A stretch of DNA of 64,000 bases, from contig NZ_JAGQFT020000001.1 in the NCBI RefSeq assembly GCF_018122625.2, forward strand, positions 62,001 to 126,000. The letters are read 5' to 3'. The position numbers and the translations under genes were made by a program. The notes under the pieces were generated by a model, which ran no database searches, was not told the DNA's origin, and saw only the letters and a list, made by a program, of their open reading frames with translations. Every line of letters begins with the position of its first letter. Positions within the stretch are counted from its first letter, which is position 1. Source of the DNA: Coralloluteibacterium stylophorae (lineage in GTDB: Bacteria > Pseudomonadota > Gammaproteobacteria > Xanthomonadales > Xanthomonadaceae). Shown piece by piece: positions 25,040 to 34,990 of this stretch.

Positions 25040-27306
25040 ACGCGCGGCTTCGCGAGGTGACGCCCGGGCTGGCCGGCGATGCGCAGATTGGCCGCGCCCT
25101 CGATCGCGTCGACGGGCCGCTCAAGGTCGCCGGTCGCGCGCCCTACGCCTACGAGTTCGCCGGGAGCGGCGAGACCGCCTACGGCTACGTCGTCGGCGCC
25201 ACCGTCGCCCGTGGCCGCATCCGCCGCATCGATACTTCCGCGGCGGAGCGCGCGCCGGGCGTGGTCCTGGTCCTGACCCACGAGAACGCGCCCGAGCTGG
25301 CGCCGTTCGGCCCGCGCGTGGCCAAGAGCCGCCTGAGCCGGCCGCGCCCCTACCTGCAGGGCACCCAGGTGCGGCACTGGGGCGACCCGGTCGCCTTCGT
25401 GGTCGCCGAGAGCTTCGAGCAGGCGCGGGCGGCCGCGTTCCTGGTGCGGGTCGAGTACGAGGTGGAGAAGGCCGACCTGGACACCCGGGTCGAGCCGCAT
25501 CGCGACGAGGGCTTCGAGGGCGGTGGCCTGCCCGATTCGGAGATCGGCGACCTCGACGCCGCCTGCGCCGCGGCCGCGCACGTGGTCGACGTCACCTACA
25601 CCACGCCCTACCAGCACCACAACGCGATGGAGCCGCACGCGACGCTCGCGGCCTGGGACGGCGAACGCCTCACCCTCCACGTCGCCCACCAGATGCTGGC
25701 CGAGGGCCGCACCAGCGTGGCCGACACCCTGCGCATGTCGAAGGAGCAGGTGCGCATCGTCGCCCGCTACATCGGCGGCGGCTTCGGCGGCAAGCTCACC
25801 ACCGAGTGCGACGCCATCCTGTCGGCCGTCGCGGCACGCCGGCTCGGGCGTCCGGTCAAGACCGCGCTGAGCCGGCAGCAGACCTTCCACAACTGCACCC
25901 ATCGCAACGAGTCGGTGCAGCGCCTGCGCCTGGCCGCCGACGCGGACGGGCGCCTCACCGGCATCGGCCACACCAGCTGGCAGCAGACCGCCTGGTTCGA
26001 CGACCACATCGAGCCGACCGTCACCTGCACGCGCGCGCTCTACGCCGCGGCGAACCGCAGCACGCGCCTGCGGCTGGTGCGGCTGGACCTGCCGATGTCG
26101 GATTCGATGCGCGCGCCGGGCGAGGCGATCGGCATGCTGACGCTCGAGTGCGCGATGGACGAGCTCGCCGAGAAGCTGGGCATGGATCCGCTCGAACTGC
26201 GCCGGCGCAACGACACCGACGTGCACCCGGAGAAGGGCAAGCCCTTCAGCAGCCGGCATCTGGTGGAATGCCTGGACGAGGGCGCGCGCCGCTTCGGCTG
26301 GGACCAGCGCCCGCGCACGCCGGCCTCGCGTCGCGAGGGACGCAGCCTGATCGGCTACGGCATGGCGTCCGCGATCCGTCCGAACATGCTGATGGCCTCC
26401 AGCGCCAGCGTGCACCTGGACGCCGGTGGGCGGCTGGTCGCGCGCCAGGCGATGACCGACATCGGCACCGGCACCTACACGATCCTGACCCAGATCGCCG
26501 CCGACGCGCTGGGGCTGGATCCGGCCGCGGTGCGGATCGAGATGGGCGACACCGACTTCCCCAAGGCCTCGGGCTCCGGCGGCTCGGTCGGCGCGGCCAG
26601 CGCGGGCAACGCGCTGCACCGCGCCTGCCTCGACGTGCGCCGGCAGCTGCTCGATCTGGCGGCGGGCGATGCGCATTCGGCCCTGTTCGGGGTCGACGCC
26701 GGCGCGCGCAGTTCCGCACGTTTCGCCGGCGGCTGGATCGAAGCCGCCGGCAGGCGCGAGGAGCTGGTCCGCCTGCTCGCGCGGCAGGCGGCGGCGGGCG
26801 TCGACGGACAGGGCCGGATCGAGCCCGGCGACGTGTCCCAGGACTACGACCAGCAGACCTTCGGCGCGCACTTCGCCGAAGTGGCGGTCGATGCCGATAC
26901 CGGCGAGATCCGGTTGCGGCGCATGCTCGGCGTGTTCGCGGCCGGGCGCATCCTCAATCCCAAGACCGCGCGCTCGCAGGCGCTGGGCGGGCTGGTGTGG
27001 GGCATCGGCTCGGCGCTGACCGAGGAGACCTTCGTCGACGCGCGCAGCGGCGCCTACGTCAACCGCGACCTCGCCGAATACCACATCCCGGTGCATGCCG
27101 ACGCGCCCGAGGTGGAGGCGATCTTCCTCGAGGAGCACGACGACATCGTCAACGCGCTCGGCGCCAAGGGCATCGGCGAACTCGGCATCTGCGGCGCCGG
27201 CGCGGCGGTGGCCAACGCCGTCTACAACGCCAGCGGCGTGCGCATCCGCGAGTTCCCGCTGACGCTCGACAAGGTGCTGGCGGGCTGGGCGGCGCAGGGA
27301 CGCTGA
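25036..27306 (+). CDS. paoC: aldehyde dehydrogenase molybdopterin-binding subunit
   Basis: A 756-residue catalytic subunit. It binds molybdopterin cytosine dinucleotide and oxidises aldehydes, often aromatic, to acids. Family blocks seen are [31 protein letters not shown] and the active-site Glu715 in KGIGELGI. No signal peptide. It is the last gene of the xdhC-mocA-paoABC operon; a possible bidirectional terminator follows. Aldehyde detoxification is the likely job, but substrate range cannot be read from the sequence. Confidence 0.95.
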   Translation: MNARLREVTPGLAGDAQIGRALDRVDGPLKVAGRAPYAYEFAGSGETAYGYVVGATVARGRIRRIDTSAAERAPGVVLVLTHENAPELAPFGPRVAKSRLSRPRPYLQGTQVRHWGDPVAFVVAESFEQARAAAFLVRVEYEVEKADLDTRVEPHRDEGFEGGGLPDSEIGDLDAACAAAAHVVDVTYTTPYQHHNAMEPHATLAAWDGERLTLHVAHQMLAEGRTSVADTLRMSKEQVRIVARYIGGGFGGKLTTECDAILSAVAARRLGRPVKTALSRQQTFHNCTHRNESVQRLRLAADADGRLTGIGHTSWQQTAWFDDHIEPTVTCTRALYAAANRSTRLRLVRLDLPMSDSMRAPGEAIGMLTLECAMDELAEKLGMDPLELRRRNDTDVHPEKGKPFSSRHLVECLDEGARRFGWDQRPRTPASRREGRSLIGYGMASAIRPNMLMASSASVHLDAGGRLVARQAMTDIGTGTYTILTQIAADALGLDPAAVRIEMGDTDFPKASGSGGSVGAASAGNALHRACLDVRRQLLDLAAGDAHSALFGVDAGARSSARFAGGWIEAAGRREELVRLLARQAAAGVDGQGRIEPGDVSQDYDQQTFGAHFAEVAVDADTGEIRLRRMLGVFAAGRILNPKTARSQALGGLVWGIGSALTEETFVDARSGAYVNRDLAEYHIPVHADAPEVEAIFLEEHDDIVNALGAKGIGELGICGAGAAVANAVYNASGVRIREFPLTLDKVLAGWAAQGR

Positions 27307-27352
27307 CAGGCGGGCTGCGCCTGCCGCATCGCGATCGACCCCGGCCAGGGGG

Positions 27353-27385
27353 AGGGAGCGGAAGCGCAGGCGCGGATCGCTCCCT
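27353..27385. terminator. possible bidirectional terminator between paoC and ABC exporter
   Basis: AGGGAGCG (27353-27360) pairs with CGCTCCCT (27378-27385) across a 17-nt loop, in the 90-bp gap between convergent genes. There is no U-tract, so efficiency is uncertain. Confidence 0.4.
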
Positions 27386-27396
27386 TCCGCACGGCC

Positions 27397-29214
27397 TCAG
27401 GTCGAGAACTGCAGGCGGGCGAGGTCGGCGTAGAGGCCGCCGGCGGCGACGAGTTCCTCGTGCCGGCCCTGGGCGACGATGCGGCCGCGGTCCATCACCA
27501 CGATCCGGTCGGCGCGCTTGACCGTCGCCAGGCGGTGCGCGATGACGAGGGTGGTGCGGCCCTGCATCAGGCCGTCGAGGGCCTGCTGGACCAGGCGCTC
27601 GCTCTGCGCGTCGAGGGCGCTGGTGGCCTCGTCGAGCAGCAGCACCGGCGCATCGCGCAGGATCGCCCTCGCGATCGCCAGGCGCTGCTGCTGGCCGCCG
27701 GACAGGCGCACGCCGCGTTCGCCGAGCGAGGTCGCATAGCCTTCCGGCATGGCCTGGATGAACTCCTCCGCGGCGGCGGCACGGGCGGCGGCGTGCATGT
27801 CGGCGTCGCTGGCGTCGGTCCGACCGAAGCGCAGGTTCTCGGCGGCGGAGGCGCCGAACAGGATCGGGTCCTGCGGCACCAGCGCGAACGCGCCGCGCAA
27901 CTCGGGCAGGGCGAGCGCGCGCAGGTCGATGCCGTCGAGGGTGACGCGGCCGCCGGCCGGGTCGTGGAAGCGCAGCAGGAGCTGGAATACCGTCGACTTG
28001 CCGGCGCCCGACGGTCCCACCAGGGCCACCGTCTCGCCGGGGCGGACCGCCAGGTCGAAGTCGGCCAAGGCCGGCGTGTCCGGCCGCGTGGGGTAGAAGA
28101 AGCGCACGTCCTCGAACGCCAGCGCACCGCGCACCGGCCGCGGCAGCGGCTCCGGCGCGGCCGGCGAACGGATCGCCGGCTGCGCGTCCATCAGCTCGCC
28201 GATGCGCCCGAGCGCACCGGCGGTGCGCAGGATCTCGCCCCACACCTCCGACAGCCCGCCCACCGATCCGGCCGCGATCACCGCGTACAGCACGAACTGG
28301 CCGAGCACGCCGGCGTCCATGCTGCCGTCGAGCACCTTGTGCGCGCCGGCCCACAGCACCAGCGTGATCGCGCCGAACGACAGCAGGATCACGATGGCGG
28401 TCAGCACCGCGGTCATGCGGATGCGGCGCAGCGCGGTGCGCAGCGAATCGCGCACCGCACCGAGATAGCGGGCGCTTTCCCGCTCCTCGCGCGAATAGGC
28501 CTGCACCGTGTGGATGGCGCCGAGCGACTCCGAGGCCACGGCGGTGGCGTCGGCGACGCGGTCCTGGCTCTCGCGCGACAGCCGCTCCACGCGGCGGCCC
28601 ATGATCACGATCGGCAGGATCACCGCCGGGATCACCAGCGCGGTCAGGCCCGCCAGCGCGGGGCTGGTCACCAGCAGCATCACGCCGGAGCCGATCAGGG
28701 TCACGCCCGAGCGCAGCGCCAGCGACAGGGTCGAGCCGACCATGCTCTGCACGCGTTCGGTGTCGGCCGACAGCCGCGAGACCAGCTCGCCCGAGCGGGT
28801 GCCTTCGTAGAAGGCCTGGTCGAGATGCAGCAGGTGGTCGTAGAGGTCGGTGCGCACGTCGGCGGCGACGCGCTCGCCGAGCAGGGTCACGCAGAAGTAG
28901 CGCGCCGCGCCGGCGAAGGCGAGCAGGCAGGCGACCGCGAACAGCGCGACGAAGCCCGCGTTGAGCAGGGCAGGGTCGGTCTGGCCGAAGCCGCGGTCGA
29001 TCATGAAGCGCGCCGCCACCGGCAGCCCCAGCGTCGCCGCCGAGGACAGCGCCAGGAACGCCAGCCAGCCCGCGATCAGGGCGCGGTGCCGGCGCGCGTA
29101 GGGCAGCAGCCGGCGGTAGGCGGAGACGCGGCCCTTGGGCGCGTCGGTGTCGGGACGGCGGCGTCGGCCGCGGCGCGGCGCTTCGGCGCGCGCCTCGGAT
29201 GCAGTGTCGGTCAC
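27397..29214 (-). CDS. MsbA-like ABC exporter (TMD-NBD half-transporter)
   Basis: A 605-residue half-transporter. A basic, Arg-rich cytosolic leader (1-30) precedes six transmembrane helices (about 38-320), then a nucleotide-binding domain with Walker A GPSGAGKST, the signature LSGGQQQR, Walker B VLLLDEATSALD and the switch His in IAHRLAT. It would homodimerise to export lipid, drug or peptide. The start is taken as the GTG at 29214; no good ribosome site is visible and an upstream extension exists in frame, so the true N terminus is uncertain. No lipid A, haemolysin or biosynthetic partner gene is adjacent, so substrate stays open. Confidence 0.9.
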   Translation of the reverse strand: MTDTASEARAEAPRRGRRRRPDTDAPKGRVSAYRRLLPYARRHRALIAGWLAFLALSSAATLGLPVAARFMIDRGFGQTDPALLNAGFVALFAVACLLAFAGAARYFCVTLLGERVAADVRTDLYDHLLHLDQAFYEGTRSGELVSRLSADTERVQSMVGSTLSLALRSGVTLIGSGVMLLVTSPALAGLTALVIPAVILPIVIMGRRVERLSRESQDRVADATAVASESLGAIHTVQAYSREERESARYLGAVRDSLRTALRRIRMTAVLTAIVILLSFGAITLVLWAGAHKVLDGSMDAGVLGQFVLYAVIAAGSVGGLSEVWGEILRTAGALGRIGELMDAQPAIRSPAAPEPLPRPVRGALAFEDVRFFYPTRPDTPALADFDLAVRPGETVALVGPSGAGKSTVFQLLLRFHDPAGGRVTLDGIDLRALALPELRGAFALVPQDPILFGASAAENLRFGRTDASDADMHAAARAAAAEEFIQAMPEGYATSLGERGVRLSGGQQQRLAIARAILRDAPVLLLDEATSALDAQSERLVQQALDGLMQGRTTLVIAHRLATVKRADRIVVMDRGRIVAQGRHEELVAAGGLYADLARLQFST

Positions 29215-29308
29215 GCGAGGATCCGCGCAGGAACGGGACGCGGAGGGTGGGGGCGGCGCCGGAGCGATGCAAGCGCCGGCGCCCGTGGCGGGCGCCGGCG
29301 ATGCCGGC

Positions 29309-30949
29309 TCAGGCCGCGCCGATCGCGGCGCCGACGATGGCCCTGGCTTCCTCCTGGATCCGCGCCAGGTGCGCGGCGTCGCGGAAGCTCTCGGCGTAGA
29401 TCTTGTAGATGTCCTCGGTGCCCGAGGGCCGCGCGGCGAACCAGCCGTGGGCGCTCGACACCTTGATCCCGCCCAGCGCCGCGTCGTTGCCCGGCGCATG
29501 GGTCAGTACCGACTCGATGGTGTCGCCGGCCAGCTCGCCCGCGGTGACGGCGTCGCTGGACAGCTTCCCGATCGCGGCACGCTCGGCCGCCGAGGCCGGC
29601 GCGTCGATGCGTGCATAGTGCGCGCGGCCGAGGCACTCCTCGATGCCGGCATAGACCTCGCCGGGATCGCGGCCGCGGCGCGCGGTGATCTCCGCCGCCA
29701 GCAGGCCCAGCGCGATGCCGTCCTTGTCGGTCGTCCACACGCCGCCGTCGCGGCGCAGCAGGGTCGCGCCGGCGCTCTCCTCGCCGGCGAAGCCGAGGCT
29801 GCCGTCCAGCAGGCCGCCGACGAACCACTTGAAGCCCGCCGGCACCTCCACCACGCCGCGGCCGAGGTCGGCGGCGACGCGGTCGATCATCGCGCTCGAC
29901 ACCGCGGTCTTGCCGATGCCGACCGCCTCGCGCCACTGCCCGCGCTCGCGGAACAGGTAGTCGACGCACACGGCGAGGAAGTGGTTGGAGGGCAGGAGGC
30001 CCACGCTCGGAGCGACGATGCCGTGGCGGTCGTGGTCGGTGTCGCAGCCAAAGGCGACGTCGAAGCGGTCGCGCAGCTCGAGCAGCTGCGCCATGGCGTG
30101 CCTGGACGAGGGGTCCATCCGGATCTTGCCGTCCCAGTCCAGCGGCATGAAGCGGAAGGTGCCGTCGACGGTGGCATCGGTCACCGTCAGGTCGAGTCCG
30201 TAGCGTTCGGCGATGCGCGGCCAGTAGTCGATGCCGGCGCCGCCGAGCGGGTCGACGCCGAGCTTCAGGCCGGCGCCGCGGATTGCGTCCATGTCGATCA
30301 GCGCGCCCAGGTCCTCGACGTAGGCGCCGAGGACGTCGTGCCGCACCAGGCCCGCCTGCGCGCGCTCCCAGGGCGTGCGCCGGACCTCGCGCAACCCTTG
30401 GGCGATCAGGGCGTTGGCGCGCGCCTGGATCGCCTTGGTCGCTTCGGCTTCGGCCGGGCCGCCGGTGGTCGGGTCGTACTTGAAGCCGCCGTCGGCGGGC
30501 GGATTGTGCGAGGGCGTGATCACGATGCCGTCGGCGAGGCCGCCGCGGCGGCCGCGGTTGTGCACCAGGATGGCGTGCGAGACCGCGGGCGTCGGCGTGT
30601 AGGCGCTGCCGCCGTCCACGCGGACCTCGACCTCGTTGGCGACCAGCACCTCGACCGCGCTGCGCAGCGCCGGCCCGGAGAGGGCGTGGGTGTCGCGGCC
30701 GATGTAGAGCGGCCCGTCGATCCCCTGCTGGCGCCGGTAGTCGCACACCGCCTGGGTCACCGCGAGGATGTGCGCCTCGTTGAAGCTCGCGCGCAGCGAC
30801 GAGCCGCGGTGCCCGGAGGTGCCGAAGGCGATCTGCTGCTCGGCGCGCGCGGCATCGGGAGTGACCGCGTAGTACGCCTTCTCCAGCTCGTCGAGATCGA
30901 CCAGGTCGGAAGCCTGCGGCAGCTGGCCGGCGCGGGGATGGATGCTCAT
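29309..30949 (-). CDS. pgm: phosphoglucomutase (alpha-D-glucose phosphate-specific)
   Basis: A 546-residue cytosolic enzyme, the same length as E. coli Pgm. It interconverts glucose 1-phosphate and glucose 6-phosphate. All four family motifs are present: IAFGTSGHRGSS near the N terminus, the phosphoserine loop VITPSHNPP, the magnesium loop FGCDTDHDRHG, and sugar/phosphate contacts GFAGEESAGA and ARPSGTEDIYK. It links glycolysis to glycogen, trehalose and envelope polysaccharides. Transcribed alone, divergent from the histidine kinase gene. Confidence 0.97.
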   Translation of the reverse strand: MSIHPRAGQLPQASDLVDLDELEKAYYAVTPDAARAEQQIAFGTSGHRGSSLRASFNEAHILAVTQAVCDYRRQQGIDGPLYIGRDTHALSGPALRSAVEVLVANEVEVRVDGGSAYTPTPAVSHAILVHNRGRRGGLADGIVITPSHNPPADGGFKYDPTTGGPAEAEATKAIQARANALIAQGLREVRRTPWERAQAGLVRHDVLGAYVEDLGALIDMDAIRGAGLKLGVDPLGGAGIDYWPRIAERYGLDLTVTDATVDGTFRFMPLDWDGKIRMDPSSRHAMAQLLELRDRFDVAFGCDTDHDRHGIVAPSVGLLPSNHFLAVCVDYLFRERGQWREAVGIGKTAVSSAMIDRVAADLGRGVVEVPAGFKWFVGGLLDGSLGFAGEESAGATLLRRDGGVWTTDKDGIALGLLAAEITARRGRDPGEVYAGIEECLGRAHYARIDAPASAAERAAIGKLSSDAVTAGELAGDTIESVLTHAPGNDAALGGIKVSSAHGWFAARPSGTEDIYKIYAESFRDAAHLARIQEEARAIVGAAIGAA

Positions 30950-31121
30950 GGTTCGGTGCGTTCCGGGTGGGGCAAAGCGCCCGAGGGTAGCCGCGGATGT
31001 GTTAAGGCCGTGCACGGTCCTGCGTCTGGCGCCGACGCTGCCGCCTCGTGTCATACTCGTCCGGTTACGCCGGGGCAGCCCGGCGCGCTTGCGTGGACGG
31101 ACTGGGAGTACGGGGAGGCGA

Positions 31122-32906
31122 ATGGCGGTCTCGGTGGCACAAGACGGTTTCCGGTTGCGGCTCGGCCTGCTCGCCGCCGCGGTGATCCTGATCGTCACCG
31201 TCCCGTTCTGGCTCAGTCGGCAGGAGACCGACCGCGCGCTGGCCTCGTCCGAGTGGGTCGCGCACACCAGCGAGGTGCGCAGCGCGCTCAACGACCTCCT
31301 CTACGGGATCCGCGACAGCGAGGCCGTGGTCTACCGCTACCGCCTCGGCCTGCTCGACACGCTCGACAGGGCGACGATTGCCCAGAACCGCGACAGCGTC
31401 CTCGAAGGCCTGCAGCGCGTGGCCCTGCTGACCCGCGACGATTCCAACCAGCAGGTCCGGGTCGGCGAGCTGCGCAGCATGCTGCAGGCGCGCCTGCGCC
31501 TGATCGACGAGGCGGTCGTGGCGATCGAGGCGGGCGACATCGCCGCGGCGGACGTGGCCATGATCACCGCGGTGCAGGAGTTCCCGTTCCGCCCGCTGGC
31601 CGAGAGCCTGCTCCGCGACGAGGAGGCGAAGCTGCAGCAGCGGGAGGCGGCCGCGGCCAGCAACGTCAAGCGACTCGACGTGATCAACGTCGTGGCGATG
31701 CTGCTGCAGCTGGCGCTGCTCGCGGTCGTGCTGATGCTGACCGAGCGCCAGCTGCGCCATCGCCTGGCCGCGGAGCGCGCCTCGCAGCAGGCGATCGCGC
31801 GCGCGCAGGCGATCTTCGAGACCGCGCGCGAGCCGATCGCGCTGATCGACGGCCAGCTCGACGTGGTCCTGCACAACGACGCCTTCGCCGAGTTCTACGG
31901 GCTCGACGAGGTGGCGCGCGACCAGCGCGTAGCGCTGGCCGACATCGCCGGCAACTGGTTCGATTCCGCCCTGCTGCAGCGCCTGAGCGACGTGCTCGGC
32001 CGCGACCGCGAGCTCTGGGACTACGAGCTGCGCCAGCTCAATGCCGAAGGCGCCGAGCGGGTGCTGCTGGTCAACGCGCGACGCATGCGCCTGCCCGACA
32101 GCGCCGACCGCGTCGCCCTGCTCACCACCGGCGACGTCACCGCGCTCAAGCGCGCGGAGGACGACGTCCGCGACCTCAACCGCCAGCTGGCCGGCCGCGT
32201 CGACCAGGTCACCGAGGTCAACCGCGAGCTCGAGGCCTTCAGCTATTCCGTCTCCCACGACCTGCGCGCGCCGCTGCGCCACGTCGGCGGCTTCGCCGAC
32301 AAGCTGCGCCGCCACCTGGGCGAGGACGCGGACGAGAAGACCACGCACTACCTCAGGGTGATCGGCGACTCCGCCGCGCGCATGGCGGCGCTGATCGACG
32401 ACCTGCTGGTCTATTCGCGCCTGGGCCGCGGCGCGATGCGGCTGCAACCGGTCGACATGCAGGCGGTGGTCGAGGAGACCCGCGCCATCGTCTCGGCCGA
32501 CCTCGGCGAGCGCGACGTGCGCTGGCGGATCCAGCCGCTGCCGGTGGTGATGGGCGACGAGAACATGATGCGCGCGGTCTGGCAGAACCTGATGGGCAAC
32601 GCGGTGAAGTACACGGCCAGGCGCGAGGTCGCCGAGATCGAGATCGGCGCGGCGCGCCGCGACGACGGCAGCCACGAGTTCTTCATCCGCGACAACGGCG
32701 CCGGTTTCGACATGACCTACGCCGACAAGCTCTTCGGCGTGTTCCAGCGCCTGCACAAGGCCAGCGAGTATCCCGGCACCGGTATCGGCCTCGCCAGCGT
32801 CCGCCGTATCCTCGCCCGCCATGGCGGGCGCATCGACGCCGAGGCCGCGCCCGAGGCCGGCGCCACCTTCCGCTTCACCCTGCCTGGCAACACCACCCAC
32901 TCCTGA
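31122..32906 (+). CDS. membrane sensor histidine kinase (CHASE3-like/PAS/HisKA/HATPase)
   Basis: A 594-residue sensor kinase. Transmembrane helix 1 (about 13-31) and helix 2 (about 188-208) flank a helical periplasmic domain resembling CHASE3. Then come a PAS domain (about 225-335), a HisKA domain with phospho-acceptor His379 in FSYSVSHDLRAPLRH, and an ATPase domain with N, G1 and G2 boxes (NLMGNAVKYT, DNGAGFD, GTGIGLA). This arrangement resembles the bacteriophytochrome-like kinases. GGAGG lies 5 bases before the ATG. It is followed 14 bp on by a stand-alone receiver and then a receiver-kinase hybrid, forming one phosphorelay. Confidence 0.93.
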   Translation: MAVSVAQDGFRLRLGLLAAAVILIVTVPFWLSRQETDRALASSEWVAHTSEVRSALNDLLYGIRDSEAVVYRYRLGLLDTLDRATIAQNRDSVLEGLQRVALLTRDDSNQQVRVGELRSMLQARLRLIDEAVVAIEAGDIAAADVAMITAVQEFPFRPLAESLLRDEEAKLQQREAAAASNVKRLDVINVVAMLLQLALLAVVLMLTERQLRHRLAAERASQQAIARAQAIFETAREPIALIDGQLDVVLHNDAFAEFYGLDEVARDQRVALADIAGNWFDSALLQRLSDVLGRDRELWDYELRQLNAEGAERVLLVNARRMRLPDSADRVALLTTGDVTALKRAEDDVRDLNRQLAGRVDQVTEVNRELEAFSYSVSHDLRAPLRHVGGFADKLRRHLGEDADEKTTHYLRVIGDSAARMAALIDDLLVYSRLGRGAMRLQPVDMQAVVEETRAIVSADLGERDVRWRIQPLPVVMGDENMMRAVWQNLMGNAVKYTARREVAEIEIGAARRDDGSHEFFIRDNGAGFDMTYADKLFGVFQRLHKASEYPGTGIGLASVRRILARHGGRIDAEAAPEAGATFRFTLPGNTTHS

Positions 32907-32920
32907 GAGACCGGCACCCT

Positions 32921-33364
32921 ATGAGCAAGATCCTGCGTCCCATCCTGCTGGCCGAGGACAGCCCCGCCGACGCGGAGATGGCGATCGACGCGCTGAACGA
33001 GGCGCGCCTGGCCAACCCGATCGTGCATGTGGAGGACGGTGTCGAAGCGCTGGACTGGCTGTTCTCGCGCGGCGCGTTCGCCGACCGCGGCGACGAGATG
33101 CCGGCGGTGGTCCTGCTCGATATCAAGATGCCGCGCATGGACGGCCTCGAGGTCCTGCGCCAGATGCGCGACGACCCGCACCTGCGCAAGGTCCCGGTGG
33201 TGATCCTGTCCTCCTCGCGCGAGGAGAGCGACCTCGCCCGCAGCTGGGACCTCGGGGTCAACGCCTACGTGGTGAAGCCGGTCGACGTCGACCAGTTCTT
33301 CCGCGCCGTGCAGACCCTCGGCCAGTTCTGGGCCGTGCTCAACGAAAGCCCGCTGGAGCTCTGA
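32921..33364 (+). CDS. single-domain response regulator (Rcp1-like)
   Basis: A 147-residue stand-alone receiver with no output domain. It has the acidic AEDSPAD pocket, phospho-acceptor Asp67 in VLLDIKMPRMDG, SSS after strand 4 and the conserved Lys in VVKPVDVD. Its length and sequence match the Rcp1/CheY-like partners of phytochrome-type kinases. Sitting 14 bp after the kinase and 7 bp before a hybrid receiver-kinase, it probably shuttles phosphate between them. Confidence 0.93.
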   Translation: MSKILRPILLAEDSPADAEMAIDALNEARLANPIVHVEDGVEALDWLFSRGAFADRGDEMPAVVLLDIKMPRMDGLEVLRQMRDDPHLRKVPVVILSSSREESDLARSWDLGVNAYVVKPVDVDQFFRAVQTLGQFWAVLNESPLEL

Positions 33365-33371
33365 CCCGGCC

Positions 33372-34946
33372 ATGATGCGCCGCCTGCTCGAGGTCCATCC
33401 CGGCACCATCCGCGTCCTGCACCTGGAGGACGATCCCCAGGACGCGGAGCTGATCGCGGATCTGCTGCGCGAGGACGGGCTCGACGTCGAGGTCCGCTGC
33501 GTCGAGGACGAGGCGGGCCTGCGCGCGGCGCTGGCCGACTTCCAGCCGGACATCGTGCTGTCCGACCTCGCCATGCCCGGCTTCAGCGGGCATGCGGCGC
33601 TGGCGATCGTGCGCGAGGCCAGCCCGCGCATGCCGTTCCTGTTCGTGTCGGGGACGATGGGCGAGGAGACCGCGATCGAGGCGCTGCGCCAGGGCGCGAC
33701 CGACTACATCCTCAAGAACCAGCCGGCGCGGCTCGGCGCCGCGACCCAGCGTGCCCTGATCGAGGCGGCCGAGCAGCGTGCGCGCGACCAGGCCGAATCG
33801 GAACTGGTGCGCTCGCAGCGCTACGAGAGCCTGGCGCTGCTGGCCGGCGGACTGTCGCACGACCTGCGCAACATCCTGCAGCCGCTGCTGATCGCGGCGC
33901 CGATGATCGCCGAGCGGGCCGGCACCGATCCCAGCGTCAGGAAGTTCGCGACCATGATCGAGACCTGCGCCAAGCGCGGGATGGACATGGTCGCGTCGAT
34001 GCTGTCGTTCGCCCGCGGCGCGCGTCAGATCAATCCGCACCTGGTGGTCGCGCAGCTGTTCCGCGCCACCGACCTGCTGCTGCAGGGCACGCGGCCGCGC
34101 ACGATGGCGCTGGAGATCGAGGTCGAGGACGAGGACCTGTCGGTCGCCGGCAACGAGACCGAGCTGCAGCAGTGCCTGCTCAACCTCTGCCTGAATGCGA
34201 TCCAGGCCATGCCGCCGGACGGCACCCTGACCCTGGCCGCCGGGCGCAGCGAACTCGGCCGCGGCGACATCCTCGAGGACGAGGCGGCGGTTCCGGGCGA
34301 GTACGTCCGGCTGTCGGTGATCGACACCGGCATGGGCATGAGCGAGGAGGTGCGCGCGCGCCTGTTCACCCCGTTCTTCACCACCAAGGAGGGCGGCACC
34401 GGCCTCGGACTGCTGTCGTGCCGCCGGATCGTGGAGAACCACCAGGGCGTGCTGCGCGTGCACAGCCGGCCCGGCATGGGCACGCGCTTCGACATCCATC
34501 TGCCGCTGAGGAACGTGCTGCCCGCGGCGGCGCAGGAGCGCGCCTTCGACGGCGCCGGCCGTCACGTGCTGGTGGTGGGCGAGGAGGCATCGCGGCTGTC
34601 GATCATCGCCGACGGCCTGCGCCTGCATAACTACCGCTGCACGGTGATGCGCAGCGGTGCGGCGGCGCTGGTGTTCCTGGACGACGCTCCGCCGGCAGAC
34701 GGCGAGGGCGGTGGCCCGCCGGACGCCATCGTGCTCGACAGCGAGATGCAGCTGCTGCCGGTGGGGCGCGTGCTGACCGAGCTGCGCTACCGGCACTACG
34801 AGGGTTCCGTGGTGCTGGCGGGCGATCCCGGCGAGCTGCCGGAGTCGGCGCGTTCGGGCCTGGCGCTGCTGAGCGTCGAGCGCGCGCTGGCGATGCCCGA
34901 GCTGCTCGCGGCGCTGGAGCGCGGCAAGGACGCGACCGCGGGCTGA
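33372..34946 (+). CDS. hybrid receiver-histidine kinase with degenerate C-terminal receiver
   Basis: A 524-residue soluble protein. N-terminal receiver (1-130) with Asp65 in VLSDLAMPGF; HisKA-type dimerisation helix with His163 in AGGLSHDLRNILQP; ATPase domain (about 265-385) with NLCLNAIQAM, DTGMGM and GTGLGL; and a C-terminal receiver-like domain (about 395-520). That last domain has VGEE instead of the usual acidic pair and no clear conserved Lys, so it is probably a pseudo-receiver. No membrane segment. It lies 7 bp after the single-domain regulator and likely ends the phosphorelay. Confidence 0.9.
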   Translation: MMRRLLEVHPGTIRVLHLEDDPQDAELIADLLREDGLDVEVRCVEDEAGLRAALADFQPDIVLSDLAMPGFSGHAALAIVREASPRMPFLFVSGTMGEETAIEALRQGATDYILKNQPARLGAATQRALIEAAEQRARDQAESELVRSQRYESLALLAGGLSHDLRNILQPLLIAAPMIAERAGTDPSVRKFATMIETCAKRGMDMVASMLSFARGARQINPHLVVAQLFRATDLLLQGTRPRTMALEIEVEDEDLSVAGNETELQQCLLNLCLNAIQAMPPDGTLTLAAGRSELGRGDILEDEAAVPGEYVRLSVIDTGMGMSEEVRARLFTPFFTTKEGGTGLGLLSCRRIVENHQGVLRVHSRPGMGTRFDIHLPLRNVLPAAAQERAFDGAGRHVLVVGEEASRLSIIADGLRLHNYRCTVMRSGAAALVFLDDAPPADGEGGGPPDAIVLDSEMQLLPVGRVLTELRYRHYEGSVVLAGDPGELPESARSGLALLSVERALAMPELLAALERGKDATAG

Positions 34947-34990
34947 GCCGCTCACGGGGCGCTGGCGCCGGTGCCGGCAGGCTCGGTCGC

